From Colocasia esculenta (Eukaryota; Streptophyta; Magnoliopsida; Alismatales; Araceae), in the NCBI GenBank assembly GCA_014218235.1, contig CM024764.1, positions 70,903,184 to 70,967,183 on the forward strand: 64,000 nt of DNA. Reading direction: 5' to 3'. How positions within the stretch are numbered: the first letter of the stretch is position 1; each line of letters starts with the position of its first letter. The notes under the pieces were generated by a model. The model saw only the letters and a list, made by a program, of their open reading frames with translations, was not told where the DNA came from and made no database searches. The translations under genes and the position numbers were made by a program. This document shows, in pieces, positions 48,125 to 59,329 of this stretch.

Positions 48125-49000
48125 TCGGAACATGTATTTCTTCTAAGTAAAAGAACGATTCTACAACCATATCGATTTCCCTATACTGTAACGATTTCAT
48201 AAGTAAAAGAACGATTTTATCGCTGTAACAATTTGTTAATAGAAACAACGATTTCGGTCTCACATCGATTTCATAAGTGAAATAACGATTTCCGTCTCAC
48301 AACGATTTCGTAAGTGAAACAATGATTTCGGCTTCACAACGATTTCGTAAGTGAAACAACGATTTCGGCCTAACAACCATTTCATTAGTGATATAATGAT
48401 TTCGATCTCACAACGATTTCGTAAGTGAAACAACGATTTCGGCTTCACAACGATTTCGTAAGTGAAACAACGATTTTGGCTACACAACGATTTCGTAAGT
48501 GAAACAATGATTTCGGCTTCACAACGATTTCATAAGTGAAACATCGATTTCGGTCTCACATCGATTTATTTATATCTGAACAACGATTTGCTTGTACATC
48601 GATTTGCTTATATCTGTACAACGATTTACTTGTACAACGATTTGCTTATTTGTACAATGATTTGCTCGTACATCGATTTGCTTATATCTGTACAATGATT
48701 TGTGTTCACAACGATTTGCTTCTACTTATACAACGATTTGCTTCTACATAAATTTGCTTATATTTATACAACGATTTGCTTGTACAATGATTTGCTTATC
48801 TGTACAACGATTTGCTTGTATATCGATATGCTTATATCTGTACAACGATTTGTGTTCAGAACGATTTGCTTGAACAATGAATTGTTAACACAACGATTTC
48901 ATAAGTAGAACATTGATCGCATCAACTTCATGAATACGATTTGTGTTCAGAACGATTTGCTTGAACAATGAATTGTTAACACAACGATTTCATAAGTAGA
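48125..49000 (+). repeat. AACGATTT octamer array in the SIRE-1 5' LTR
   Basis: I count about 25 exact AACGATTT copies plus many ATCGATTT and AATGATTT variants, spaced about 16-20 bp. The first half uses units like GTAAGTGAAAC between octamers, the second half units like GCTTATATCTGTAC. The repeat frames across it on both strands are not genes. Confidence 0.9.
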
Positions 49001-49026
49001 ACATTGATCGCATCAACTTCATGAAT
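48845..49026 (+). repeat. 91-bp tandem duplication in the SIRE-1 5' LTR
   Basis: Two adjacent, near-identical 91-bp copies (48845-48935 and 48936-49026), each holding AACGATTT words and TAGAACATTGATCGCATC. The 3' LTR has a single copy (near 60195-60270), so the duplication arose after insertion. Confidence 0.88.
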
Positions 49027-50208
49027 ACATCTATTATTCTCATGATATTCATATATATTTTCAAATATCAAGGAGTTTGAACTCTTCCCGCGAATATCTC
49101 TGTATCCTGCATTTATTGTGACTGTACACATCATCTGCCTATCGCATATCTGAATGCTTTCTACACCTATGATACGATAGAAAATACTTTATCAGGTGAC
49201 AGAATAGGATTTCCAGTTTGGTGTACATTCTTACTGTATGATTTCTAACGTTGACTGGCAAGCATAGAGATAGTCTAGCTGTCTATAGTTTGGCATTTAT
49301 TGTGTGCAGGTTTTTGCCAGTACCACATCCTACAACGTTGGACAACTAGAAGCTGAAGGATATCTGGATGAATCTTCTCTTTGCATGCATGGCTTGTAAA
49401 GCATGTTTGACTAGAAGCTTACCTGTTCCACACCATAGACCAGGCAGTCTAACGTGCATCTAACATGGAGACAACGACCACTTCAACGGCTATATTTTTC
49501 AAGAGAAGATATATAGAAGACTGAAGACTACATGAAGAACAACTTTTGGTGCGATAGTGCTTCACTGAGAATCATCTACAACTTGCGAGCATCAGAAAGA
49601 AGAGCTCTTGTTTTCACTCCATCTTTTCCTTAGCTCTTAGCTCTCAGCCTTTCATTGTTTAGACATTTTTGAGAGCTTGTTGTTCTGAGAGATTTTTCTA
49701 GTTCAAATCTTTCTCTCTCAGACTTTGCCTCAGATCAAGCATTCTGTTATAAGCTTGGTCTAGGGGCCTTTCGCCTTTAAACACATTGTTTTTGTGTGTT
49801 GCTCTTCGGACTGTGAAGAGAAGACATGTTCGAAACAGGTGGTTGTTTTTTCCTTCATTGAGGAAGGAAGACCTATTGTATCAGGTGGTAAGTTGTACCT
49901 CTTATGGGTTGGAAGAGAAGGGCAGCTGTGGCTGGATGTGTAAGGGTCCTTATAGGAGACAGTACCCTTAGTTAGTAAAATCCGAAGTTGTTGCTTGGGG
50001 ACTGGACGTAGGACTCCTTGAGATAGGAGGTCCGAACCAGGATAAAATCCTTCTGTGTTTGTATGCTTGCTTGTTTGTCTTCATTGTCACTAACACTAAC
50101 TATCGATCGTAGTGTTTTTGTGTTTAGCATTTTTATTGACAGGTTTCAATCTAAAAGAATTTTTAGAATCCCATTCACCCCCCCTGAGCTTGCTAGCTGG
50201 GCAACAAG

Positions 50209-50220
50209 TGGTATCAGAGC
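50209..50220 (+). other. SIRE-1 primer binding site
   Basis: TGGTATCAGAGC, 2 bp after the 5' LTR, complementary to initiator-Met tRNA. Confidence 0.94.
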
Positions 50221-50268
50221 CAAGTCTCTTCAAGAAAGAAGATTTCACGATCTGAAGAGCAAAGATAA

Positions 50269-52030
50269 ATGGGAGCTCAAGGATATGCTGAGGGTCAGTC
50301 CGTCAACAGACCTCCTCTATTCGATGGTGAAGACTACAACTATTGGAAGACCAGAATGGAGGTCTTCCTTCAAGGTCTCGATTTTCAACTTTGGTCCATC
50401 ATAGAAGAAGGAGATCTAGTAGTTCTCAACAGTAGAGAAAATTGGACAAATGAAGACAAAAAGAAGATATCTCTAAACAGCAAAGCAAAGAGTATACTGT
50501 GCTGTGCACTGAGCAAGAAAAAATTCAATAGGATCTCAGTGTGCAAGTCAACAATGGAAATGTGGGAGAAACTTAGAATCACATATGAAGGAACAGACAA
50601 AGTCAGAGAAACAAGAATAGATATCTTGGTAGCTCAGTATGTGAGATTTCAAATGCAACCAAGAGAATCAATCACACAAATGTATAGCAGATTCACAGAT
50701 ATTACAAATGGGTTGGCTGGGCTTGGAAAGAGCTATGACATTGGAGATATGGTAAGAAAAATATTGAGATCCCTACCAGCCTCTTGGACTCCTAAAGTAA
50801 CAGCCATAGAAGAAGCCAACGACCTAAGAAGGATGTCACTTGAAAAGTTTGTTGGGTCACTAATGGCCCACAAAATAAATATGGAAAGGCTTGGAGAGTC
50901 CTCCAGTTGGAAGAAGCACGGCAACGCTCTCAAGGCCGCAGAAGACACATCTGGTAATGAATCATATGATAATAAAAGCAATGGAAGTAGTGAAGATGAT
51001 GAAGCATTTCTCTCCAGAAGACTGCAGAGAATACTTGCCAAGAAAAAGTATCAGTCAGGGAGAAGATATTTCAAGAAAGGAAAGGACTTCAAGAAATCCG
51101 AAGTCTAGGACATAAAGAGATCTGAACCTGTATGTTATGAATGCAAGAAGCCTAGACACATTAAGGCTGAATGTCCGAAGCTGAAAAAAATAGAGTTCAA
51201 GAAGAAGGACCACTCAAAGAAATTTAGGAAATATAAGAAGAAAGCCATGGCAGCTGCATGGAGCAACGACAACAACTCAGACAGTGAGTCAACCTCCAGT
51301 GAAGAAGAAGAAGAAAATGTCAACCTGGCCTTCTTGGCAAACATAGATGAAAAGGTAACTTTTGACTCCTCTTTTAATTCATGCAATGATTCGGATTTAG
51401 ATAGTCTAGAAGATGCATTCAACGAACTATATAGTAAGTATAAAGATATTTGTAAAATATTAAAAAACACTAAGAAAAGTCTTGCATGCTTGGAAATTAC
51501 TAACTCATATTTAAAATCTGAAACTGAGCAACTAGAAAAACAAATTTCTGAATTAAAAAGAAGAAAGGAACTATTATGTAAAGATTTTAAAATTAAAAAT
51601 GAACAGATAACAAACCTGGAAAACCAGGAAACCTTAAACAAACTTAAAAAGGAAGTTGACACACTAACAAAAGATAATGAATATTTGAAAAATTCACAAA
51701 CGGTAAATCATCTCTAATACTAAAAGAAGCTAGAAGATCGGGCAGAAAAAAGTATGGTTTAGAATATACACCACCAGATAATGAAGAAACAATAATACAT
51801 CCTAAAATATATCCAACACCAAAATTTGTAGAAGAACAAAATACTGAATATAAATCTAACTTTAAGTACACCTCAACTGAAAAAGTAAGTAAAATATCTT
51901 GCTGTAGTCATTGTAATAAATTAGGACATACTAAAATAACATGTACAACTAAACACCTAAAATGGGTATCTGAAAGGAAAAATGAGGAAACTAACCAGCA
52001 AGGACCCAAAAGAACATGGGTACCTAAATC
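50269..52030 (+). pseudogene. SIRE-1 gag
   Basis: It starts MGAQGYAEGQSVNRPPLFDG. The UBN2-type gag domain: YWKTRMEVFLQG, MEMWEKLRITYEGTDKVRE and SITQMYSRFTDITNGLAGL. A TAG at 51106-51108 falls just before the first zinc knuckle, CYECKKPRHIKAEC (Arg replaces the usual Gly). The same frame goes on through an acidic patch and a Lys/Glu/Asn-rich helical segment with coiled-coil-like pattern to 51717. A frameshift leads to the second knuckle CCSHCNKLGHTKITC near 51899-51944 and a WVPKS-stop end near 52031. SIRE-2 has the same layout. Confidence 0.92.
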
Positions 52031-53160
52031 CTAGTGTTTTAATTGCAGGAGCATCGAAGTGGTACCTGGATAGCGGGTGCTCAAGGCACATGACAGGCAA
52101 CAAAAGATTGTTTTCTTACATTAAAGATGAAGAAGGTACAATGACTTATGGCGATAATGGAAAAGGAACAGTGATTGGTTATGGACCAGTTGGTAGTCAT
52201 GGCAGAACCCTCATTGAAGATGTGCTATGTATTCAAGGACTCAAACACAACCTGATAAGTATAAGTCAGCTGTGTGACAAAGGTCACCAAATCAGATTTC
52301 AAGAATCAAAGTGCCTCATTATGAAAAATGGTGTAACAGTGTTCGAAGCCTGCAGAGAAAAGAATCTATATGTGCTTCATCTAGAAGAGTTGAAGGATCA
52401 AGATGTATGTCTAGCAGCAAACAAAGATCAGAATGCAGAGCTATGGCACAGAAGATTGGGTCACTGCATCCTAGATGGAATAAGGAAGTTGATCAAACAT
52501 GATTTAGTGGAAGGTCTACCCAAGATTAGCTCAAGAACTGAAGGCGTCTGTAAACCCTGTGCAAAAGGAAAGCACACAAAGTCATCTTTCAAGTCAAAAA
52601 TAGTTTTAACCACCTCCAAACCTTAAGAACTGTTACATATGGATTTATTTGGGCCAATGAGAACCACCAGCCTAGGAGGAAAGAATTTTGGTTTCGTAAT
52701 AGTTGATGATTATTCAAGATACACATGAGTATCATTTTTGGAGCAAAAAAATGACACATTTGACAGCTTCGTTAAGTTCAATAAGTTAGTTCAGAAGGAC
52801 AAGAAGTTCAGTATAATAAGCATTCGTTTAGATCATGGAGGAGAATTCCAAAATGAAAAATTTGTAGAATTTTGTGATGATCAAGGAATTGAGCACAATT
52901 TCTCAGGACACCACAGCAAAATGGAGTAGCTGAGAGGAAGAATAGAATATTACTGGATATGGCCAGAACTATGTTATCTGAATATAATCTTCCAAGATAT
53001 TTCTGGGCTGAAGCGATCAACACAGCATGCTACATTTTAAATAGAGTGATGATCAGGCCAATTCTGAAGAAGACAACGTATGAACTTTACAAGCAGAAGA
53101 AGCCCAAGATCAGTCATTTCAGAACATTCGTTGTCCTTGCTTCATCCACAACAATGGTAA
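51982..53160 (+). pseudogene. SIRE-1 protease and integrase
   Basis: The frame 51982-52626 holds the protease WYLDSGCSRHM (catalytic Asp) near 52062-52095 and HNLISISQLCDKGH, then the integrase zinc region ELWHRRLGHCI and CKPCAKGKH. TAA at 52624-52626 and TGA at 52726-52728 (Trp in SIRE-2) interrupt the core: HMDLFGP (Asp), RLDHGGEFQN (Asp; Ser-to-Leu next to it). A small deletion after HNFSG causes a frameshift before QNGVAERKNR (Glu). The frame 52959-53171 continues NLPRYFWAEAINTACYILN, including the Trp that is a stop in SIRE-2. Another frameshift follows near 53130. Confidence 0.9.
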
Positions 53161-55090
53161 AAGAGACATAGGTAAGTTAGATTCCAAATATGATGAAGAA
53201 ATCTTTATGGGGTATGCTTCTAAACCTAAAGGTTATAGAGTTTTTAACAAACAAAGTTTATTAATTGAACAAACTGTTCATGTAATCTTTGATGAGTCTA
53301 ACCCTTCCTTGAGAAAGGAAGTCGATAGTGATGATGAAAATACAGAAATCCTCTCCAAGAAACTGAAAGAAACCTCCATCAAAGATTCTAAAGATCCACC
53401 ATTGGAAGAACTACAATAGAAAGAAATATCTCATAATGATCTTCCAAAGGAATGGAGATACAAGAAGGATCATTCCATAGACAACATCATTGGAGATCCA
53501 TCGGTTAGGGTAAGAACTAGAGGTAATGTTATCCCGTACGATTACTTAGCATTTGTATCTCAAATCGAGCCTAAAACAGTCAATGAAGCACTGTCTGATG
53601 AATCTTGGATTCTAGCCATGCAAGATGAACTTAATTAGTTCAAGAGAAATCAAGTTTGGTCCCTTATTCTGAGACCATCAGATCATCCTATGATTGGCAC
53701 CAAATGGGTGTTCAGGAACAAATTGGATGAAACTAGTGTTATCACTAGAAACAAGGCTAGACCGGTTGCTCAAGGCTATTCCCAAGAGGAAGGCATAGAT
53801 TTCGATGAAACCTATGCACCAGTGGCTAGACTAGAGGCAATTCGGATTTTACTTGCTTATGCATCGGCATTAGATTTAAAACTTTTTCAAATGGATGTAA
53901 AATATGCATTTTTAAATGGATATATAAAGGAGGAAGTCTATGTAGAACAACCTCCTAGATTTGATGATGTAGATTTTTCAAATCATGTTTTTAAACTGCA
54001 TAAAACACTATATGGTTTAAAGCAAGCACCTAGAGCATGGTATGAAAGGCTTAGTGCTTTTTTATTAAACCATGGTTTCATCAGAGGACAGGTAGATAGT
54101 ACATTGTTTATCAAGTCAAAAGTCAAAAATATATTGCTTGTGCAAATTTATGTAGATGATATAATATTCGGATCTACTGATGAATCTTTGTGTAAGTACT
54201 TTGAAAAACTTATGCAGGGAGAATTCGAAATGAGCATGATGGGGGAGCTCAACTATTTCCTTGGATTACAAATCAAGCAAGGCAAGGAAGGAACACATAT
54301 CTGTCAAGCAAAGTATACCAAGGAAATATTGAAGAAGTTTAGGTTTGATAATGCAAAACCACTATCAACACTAATGAGCACATCTACAAGGTTAAACCAT
54401 GATAAAGATGGTAAGAAAGTAGATCAAAAACTTTATAGAGGTATGATAGGATCATTGCTTTATTTAACTGCTAGTCGACCTGATATTCTATTTAGTGTAT
54501 GCATATGTGCAAGGTGTCAGGCTGATCCTAAGGAATCTCATTTAATTTCTGTTAAAAGAATTTTTAGATATCTAGCTAAAACTCATGATCTAGGTCTGTG
54601 ATATCCAAAATCATGCGAAATTAGTTTAGTAGGATATTCTGATGCTGACTATGCAGGATGCAAGGTAGATAGAAAAAGTACCAGTGGTAGTTGTCAATTT
54701 CATACAAGATGTTTGATTTCATGGTCCTCAAAGAAGAAAAATTCAATAGCACTGTCAACAGCTGAAGCTGAGTACGTGGCTACTGGAAGTTGTTGAACTC
54801 AACTGCTATGGATAAAACAACAGCTTGAGAATTATGGATTGCACATCAAGACCATCCCATTGCTGTGCGACAACACCAGTACCATAAATCTCACCAAAAA
54901 TCCACTCTAGCACTCCAGGACGAAGCATATAGAGGTTAGATATCATTTCATTAGAGATCATATTGCAAATGGTAATATAAACATTTCTTTTATAGATACT
55001 TTAAATCAGTTGACAGATATCTTTACAAAGGCCTTATCTGAAGAGATATTTACGTCTCTTAGAAGGGAATTAGGCATGTGTAATTTGTAA
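53161..55090 (+). pseudogene. SIRE-1 integrase C-terminus, reverse transcriptase and RNase H
   Basis: Begins with FMGYASKPKGYRVFN (near 53205) and an acidic linker; TAG at 53417-53419 and 53636-53638. The RT frame 53690-54601: TKWVFRNKLDETS, VAQGYSQEEG, FQMDVKYAFLNG, LYGLKQAPRAWYERL and the catalytic YVDD at 54149-54160. It ends at TGA 54599-54601 (a Trp codon in SIRE-2, GLWYP). RNase H follows in the same frame: GYSDADYAGCKVDRKSTSG, LSTAEAEYVA and CDNTSTI, with TGA near 54794 and TAG at 54908-54910. It stops at GMCNL (55088-55090), exactly as in SIRE-2. More stops than SIRE-2, so older or faster decaying. Confidence 0.92.
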
Positions 55091-55495
55091 CAGATTTTTC
55101 TTCATATAACTGAAATAATAAAAACTTCAGAATAAGGTTTTCTCTCTCCTAAAATCAAGAAAATCCTTTATTGCTTGTGTCATAAAATGCTATGACTTTT
55201 CGGGATGAATTCTTTATTATTTCCATTATCTTCTCCTCTTTTGTCGTTATCCACATTTAATTCTCCATCATTTCAAAAAGCACCTTTATGTCCGGCCAAA
55301 GTGCGAAATCCATGTCATATCGATTTCATCCTTCTCTCTCCTCTTTTTCGACATGCTTGGAGCGATAAACCCTATCGATTCCAGACCTCTCTTTCTTGTG
55401 ATTTCATAGAATCCATCTGTTCCCGCCAAAAATTCTTGAGGGCTTCTGTTCCATTCCTCCCCACGATCCTCCAGAACCCCTCCTTGTTCAATTCC
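55091..55495 (+). other. Spacer between SIRE-1 pol stop and 3' ORF start
   Basis: 405 nt, AT- and pyrimidine-rich in its second half; SIRE-2 has 407 nt here. An open frame runs into the 3' ORF from 55205, but the matching start in both copies is the later ATG. Confidence 0.5.
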
Positions 55496-56190
55496 ATGGC
55501 AACTTCTGGGGTTTCTGACACTGTTGGTGGCTACTGCATCGCTTTCCTCACAACAGAGCAGTAGGAAAGATTTGCAGCAGTGAAGACAAAGCTGTGCGGC
55601 AACAAGGCAGTGGATGTTGCGGATTTAGAGAAAAATGGAATGCACAGTGTGGTAGCAGTGATGTGGAGGATGAAATGGACAAGGATGGTGACTATTTTAG
55701 AGGCAAGCTATCTAGACCTGGTAATGGCTTTCTATATCTGCCTAAAATCTGAAGAGGACGGGTCCCTTACCTCCACAGTGAAAGGTACCCCCATCCACAT
55801 AACATATGATCTTTTGGAGAGTTTGTTTGGAGTGTCTACCGTTGGTCGCAGTGGGGTAGACAGCGTCGACATCCATGTCAAGGGTTTGGGGATAACCAGA
55901 ACTGAGTACAAGTTGAAGGATGGCAAGATTGACATCAACCAGTTAAATGCTTTCAACCAGATTTTGCATTTCATAGTTTGCCAGATCCTAGTACCAAGAA
56001 GCGCAACTTTCTCCACTTGTCCTAAGGCAGATTCAGATATGATGTTTTGGGCTATTCAGAATCAGGATATTAATATGGCAAAAGTGATTATTGAAAGGAT
56101 GAAGTTTGCAACTGCAATGATTTGGGACATGAAGAACAAACTGAACGTCTCTCTACCATATGCTCACCTTCTGACAAGGATTTTCTAGCA
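55496..56190 (+). pseudogene. SIRE-1 3' ORF, N-terminal conserved part
   Basis: ATG at 55496 with MATSGVSDTVGGYC, matching SIRE-2 MAAPMISGSVGGYS. TAG at 55562-55564 interrupts; the same frame continues to 56188: LCGNKAVDVADLEKNGM, CLKSEEDGSLTSTVKG, LKDGKIDINQLNAFNQ, PRSATFSTC, ADSDMMFWAIQN and SLPYAHLLTRIF. The wording resembles 'putative plant transposon protein' annotations; no enzyme activity is established and none can be read from the sequence. It lies where SIRE elements have their env-like ORF, but I see no hydrophobic signal or anchor segment. Confidence 0.72.
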
Positions 56191-57748
56191 TTACAACATA
56201 AATTTGAATGGTGAAGTGTCAGAGAAGATGGGCCAAGCTATCAGGTCTAGAAACTTGAAGAAGAGCGGCTTTTCTCTAGTAGCCAATGTTTGGACAAAAA
56301 CTTCAGTTACAGAAGGAGAGGCCATTATCGGGGAAGCTCAAGAAATTCCTCCAATTCCATAGGTAGAGGGAGAGGCAGAAGTGAGGGTTGAAGACCCTGT
56401 TGTAGAGGTTCCAACTGTCCCAGCAGTCCAAGAAGAGGCAGCAAAAATCAGAATAGAAGAACCAGTGGCAAGTGCTAGTAGAATTGAAGAAATTCCTCCC
56501 GAGCACATTGAGCCCGTAGGGCAGCTATCAGATGTTGAGTCCCCTTCGACAGTTGTTGCATCAATAATTCAAGAAGTGTTGGAAATTGTCGTCAGTATTC
56601 AGGGGGAGCAAGAAGAAATTGTTCCAGAAGTTGTGGCACCAGGCCATAGTGAATATTAGATGGAAGATGCTCCTGCTCAGGGGGAGCCTGAATTTGAGAA
56701 GGAAGCTGAAATTCAGGGGGAGCCCGCAGCTAATGCTCCTACCGATCAGTTCCAGGAAGGTGTTGTGGAGAGCACCTCGGATGATGATGACAATGTGGAG
56801 CCCATTGCTGGCACAGGTGTTAAGGGCAAAGGTGTGACCATTGAAATTTCATTACTTACAAGGAAGGCACACCGGAGGTCGAAGAAGAAGAAGGTTCATG
56901 TGCACTTGAAATCAATAATTGAGAGATTAGATTTACAAGGACAGATTCTTTGCTCTGTTCAATCTGATATTTCCTCAATTTTCATAAGTCAGAGCACTGG
57001 AGTGAAGAAAATGGCTATGGTAAAGGCAGTACTGCGAGGAATGAGGAATGAGTTGGTGAGCATGAAGCAAATGATATCAAATCTTTCAGATTTAGTGAGG
57101 GCGCAAGTTTCCACTCCTGCCCCTCCTGCTCCCACTCCTGCAGTGCCTGAGAATAATTCAGGGCCATCAAGGCCAAGTAATGCAGCAAAAGATGTTCGGC
57201 CATCAAGACCAGTTGCAGAAGAAGCAGTCTGGCCATCAGGGCCGGTTGGTGTTGAGGAATCGACGCAGTCCGAGCCTGCACAAGAAGCTAGGCCACCAGA
57301 ACCATCATTTGAGCAGTTAGGGCCACCAGGGCAAGTTGGGGATGAGTCAGGGGCATCCGGGCCAATGGAATCTCAGGCTGAGCAAGTGAGAGCTGAAAAG
57401 ACTATAGAAAAGGTTGTGCCCCCAGAGCCACCTTCTTCTCCTCTTCAGACTCCAACTCCTCCTTCTCCACCTTCATCCTCCACTGCTCCTCCAGCTCCTG
57501 CCACCTTTAAACAACCTCTTCCCAAAAACATCTCTTCACCTACACCCTTTCCTACCACCTCCTCATCTTCTCCTGCTTCCTTCACATTTATTCCTCCTCC
57601 TACTTCTGAGGCACCTCCAGCACCCTCCTCAGCTGGAACCTCATCTTCTGGTCCCTCATCAACTGGACCATCTGTACTACCTCCTACTACTACTTATTCT
57701 TTCCTTCATCCTCCTACTCCTCCCTCTTTTGTTACCATTATTCCATAG
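56191..57748 (+). pseudogene. SIRE-1 3' ORF, variable middle part
   Basis: It continues in the same frame after a TAG near 56187, through frames 56381-56659 and 56660-57748. First comes a Glu/Val/Pro-rich part with repeated IQGE(P/Q) words. A basic patch (RKAHRRSKKKKVHVHLK) and a helical stretch of about 80 residues with coiled-coil-like spacing follow. Then Pro-rich repeats (GPSRPS, GPVGVEE, GPPGQVG) and a long Pro/Ser/Thr tail lead to the stop at 57746-57748. The order of parts equals SIRE-2, but residue identity is low. The alternative frames across the tail (for example 57414-57803, Leu-rich) are shadows of the proline codons. Confidence 0.65.
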
Positions 57749-57843
57749 GGTGCCTAACTTGAAGGTCACATTATACAGGAGATCAAAGATGAGTTTGAAA
57801 TAGCCATACTTCGCTCAGTCCTGTCAGTTGCACTCACATTTCC

Positions 57844-59131
57844 AGTCATGTTTCTAAAAAGAGAAAACTTTCTTCAAACCTTGCTCTTTCTTCTGAACCC
57901 CGTTTTCCTCCTCTTTGGTTTTCTCTCACTGTTAAAAATCGAAGAAGGTCTATCTATTGTGAATTCCTTCAAAAATGTATATTTGCCACTATTTTTGGAC
58001 TTCCCCACCTCAACCTCAATGAACATCTCAATGTTGTTCTTCCCATCTCTTCTCTTTCAAAAGCTGATCAGTCAAAAATTTTCTCTATGACTGAGGCTAA
58101 AAATGAAGATTTGTGGGCTCGGAGCCATCAGTCTCTATACAAGAAATTCATACTTGCCAATCTAATTGATTTCCACCCAGGGATCACCCACTCACTCTCT
58201 CTGAGTGGTTTGTGATTCATCACAAGAATACCTGGGGTCTGTTTATCCAGAAGGAGATCAAGCTTATCATATATTTTCAGATGTTCAATGATTACAGATA
58301 TCTCCATAATCTGCCAGAGGTTCAGCTTGGCCAATTTTAGCAACTATTTCTCTTCTCAGTTCAGATACTGCTACCTCCACCTCATTCCAAGTGGACTTCG
58401 CCACTTTGAAACTTCCAGATGTTGTGTTCCTGCCTCCCATTCATTCTTTGGTAATGGAATCTACTGTGGGCCCGATCATTTTTGAAAGGTTTGCCAGAGT
58501 CATGGGCCGCATTTCAGTTCAGAACGGGAATTTGCTTGCATTCCACCATTTTCTATTCTGGGAATATCATCAGGGCCACCTCAAATCTGATATTCTTGTC
58601 CCTCTTCTATCTGAATGTGAGCGGTTCTCTCCAGCTGATTGGGTAAGGCATTACCCCCTCACTGCTCAGTAGCTTATTGATCTCAATATCTCTCAGGCCA
58701 GAGCAAATAAACCTCCTCTCTCTATTGAAGAATTTCTAGATTTGAACTCCATTCGCCTTGTTCAAGACCCTTTTACCATCTGGGTTGAGAGATACAAGGT
58801 TTATGTCTCTTTGAAAAAGGAACTGAAGGCAAATCAGATTTTCTATCCAATCTCAGTTGATCAGTTCCTCCAGCATGCTAGTTTTGGCACCTCCAGCTCC
58901 TACAGGATGTCTCTTGGCAAGGATGAATATGCCAATTTCTTAGAAGCTCAAAGGCAACTTCATATCCAGCGGATGGTTCCTGTTATGGGATCTTCATACA
59001 CTATTGCTTGGGGTGTCTTTCAATTGTATTTTGAAGAACAGGAACTCAAGGCTTGGCCGATTATTACCCGCCATGCCTCTTTCTTATCTCCTGCCTTCTA
59101 TCTTCCTGTACCCCGCAGTGATCTAATGTAG
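57844..59131 (+). pseudogene. SIRE-1 3' ORF, C-terminal conserved part
   Basis: After a frameshift the block FPPLWFSLT (near 57905) appears, then an Asn/Leu-rich stretch, HSLSLSEWF near 58195 and LPEVQLGQF near 58330. A second frameshift moves to the 58391-58672 frame (GPIIFERFARVMGRISVQNG and LLSECERFSP), then TAG near 58670. In the same frame 58742-59131 follow FYPISVDQFLQHASFG, RQLHIQRMVPVMGSS, RHASFLSP and the stop at 59129-59131. The SIRE-2 counterpart is open over its last 322 codons. Function unknown; the conservation in two copies is what supports a real protein. Confidence 0.72.
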
Positions 59132-59317
59132 TGTTGCTTGCCACCCATTTATCTTTCATCTCTTCTTTCTTTGTTTATTTTGGTTTCTTTTTACTTAATG
59201 ACAAAAAGGGGGAGAAAATAAAACATTTTGAAATACATATCTACAAACCTTAATCCTTATTTAGAAACTTTACTTAAGATTATTTCAGCACTTTACATGT
59301 TATGTTTTGTCATCACC
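59132..59317 (+). other. Region between SIRE-1 3' ORF and the PPT, with a second PPT-like run
   Basis: Non-coding. A second purine run, ACAAAAAGGGGGAGAAAAT near 59202, lies about 115 nt upstream of the true tract. SIRE-2 has a similar imperfect run at about 17097-17112 (reversed). Both could prime plus-strand synthesis. Confidence 0.55.
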
Positions 59318-59329
59318 AAAGGGGGAGAT
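59318..59329 (+). other. SIRE-1 polypurine tract
   Basis: AAAGGGGGAGAT directly before the 3' LTR start TGATGATCAG, identical to that of SIRE-2. Confidence 0.92.

Larger units (their letters stand above)
47977..50206 (+). repeat. SIRE-1 5' LTR (2230 bp)
   Basis: It starts TGATGATCAG and ends in a C-run and GCTGGGCAACA. It is 109 bp longer than the 3' LTR, mostly because of a 91-bp tandem duplication at 48845-49026. R/U5 contains GGGACTGGACGTAGGA and CCGAACCAGGATAAAA, shared with the SIRE-2 LTRs. Confidence 0.94.

Noticed and set aside
48125..49000. CRISPR-like array of short repeats
   Set aside because: Repeat units are 8-18 bp, degenerate and lie in both LTRs of a plant retrotransposon; no cas genes and no unique spacers.
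55496..59131. True viral-type envelope gene in SIRE-1
   Set aside because: Position fits the env-like ORF of SIRE elements, but no signal peptide, membrane anchor or glycoprotein feature is visible; only 'unknown 3' ORF' is supported.
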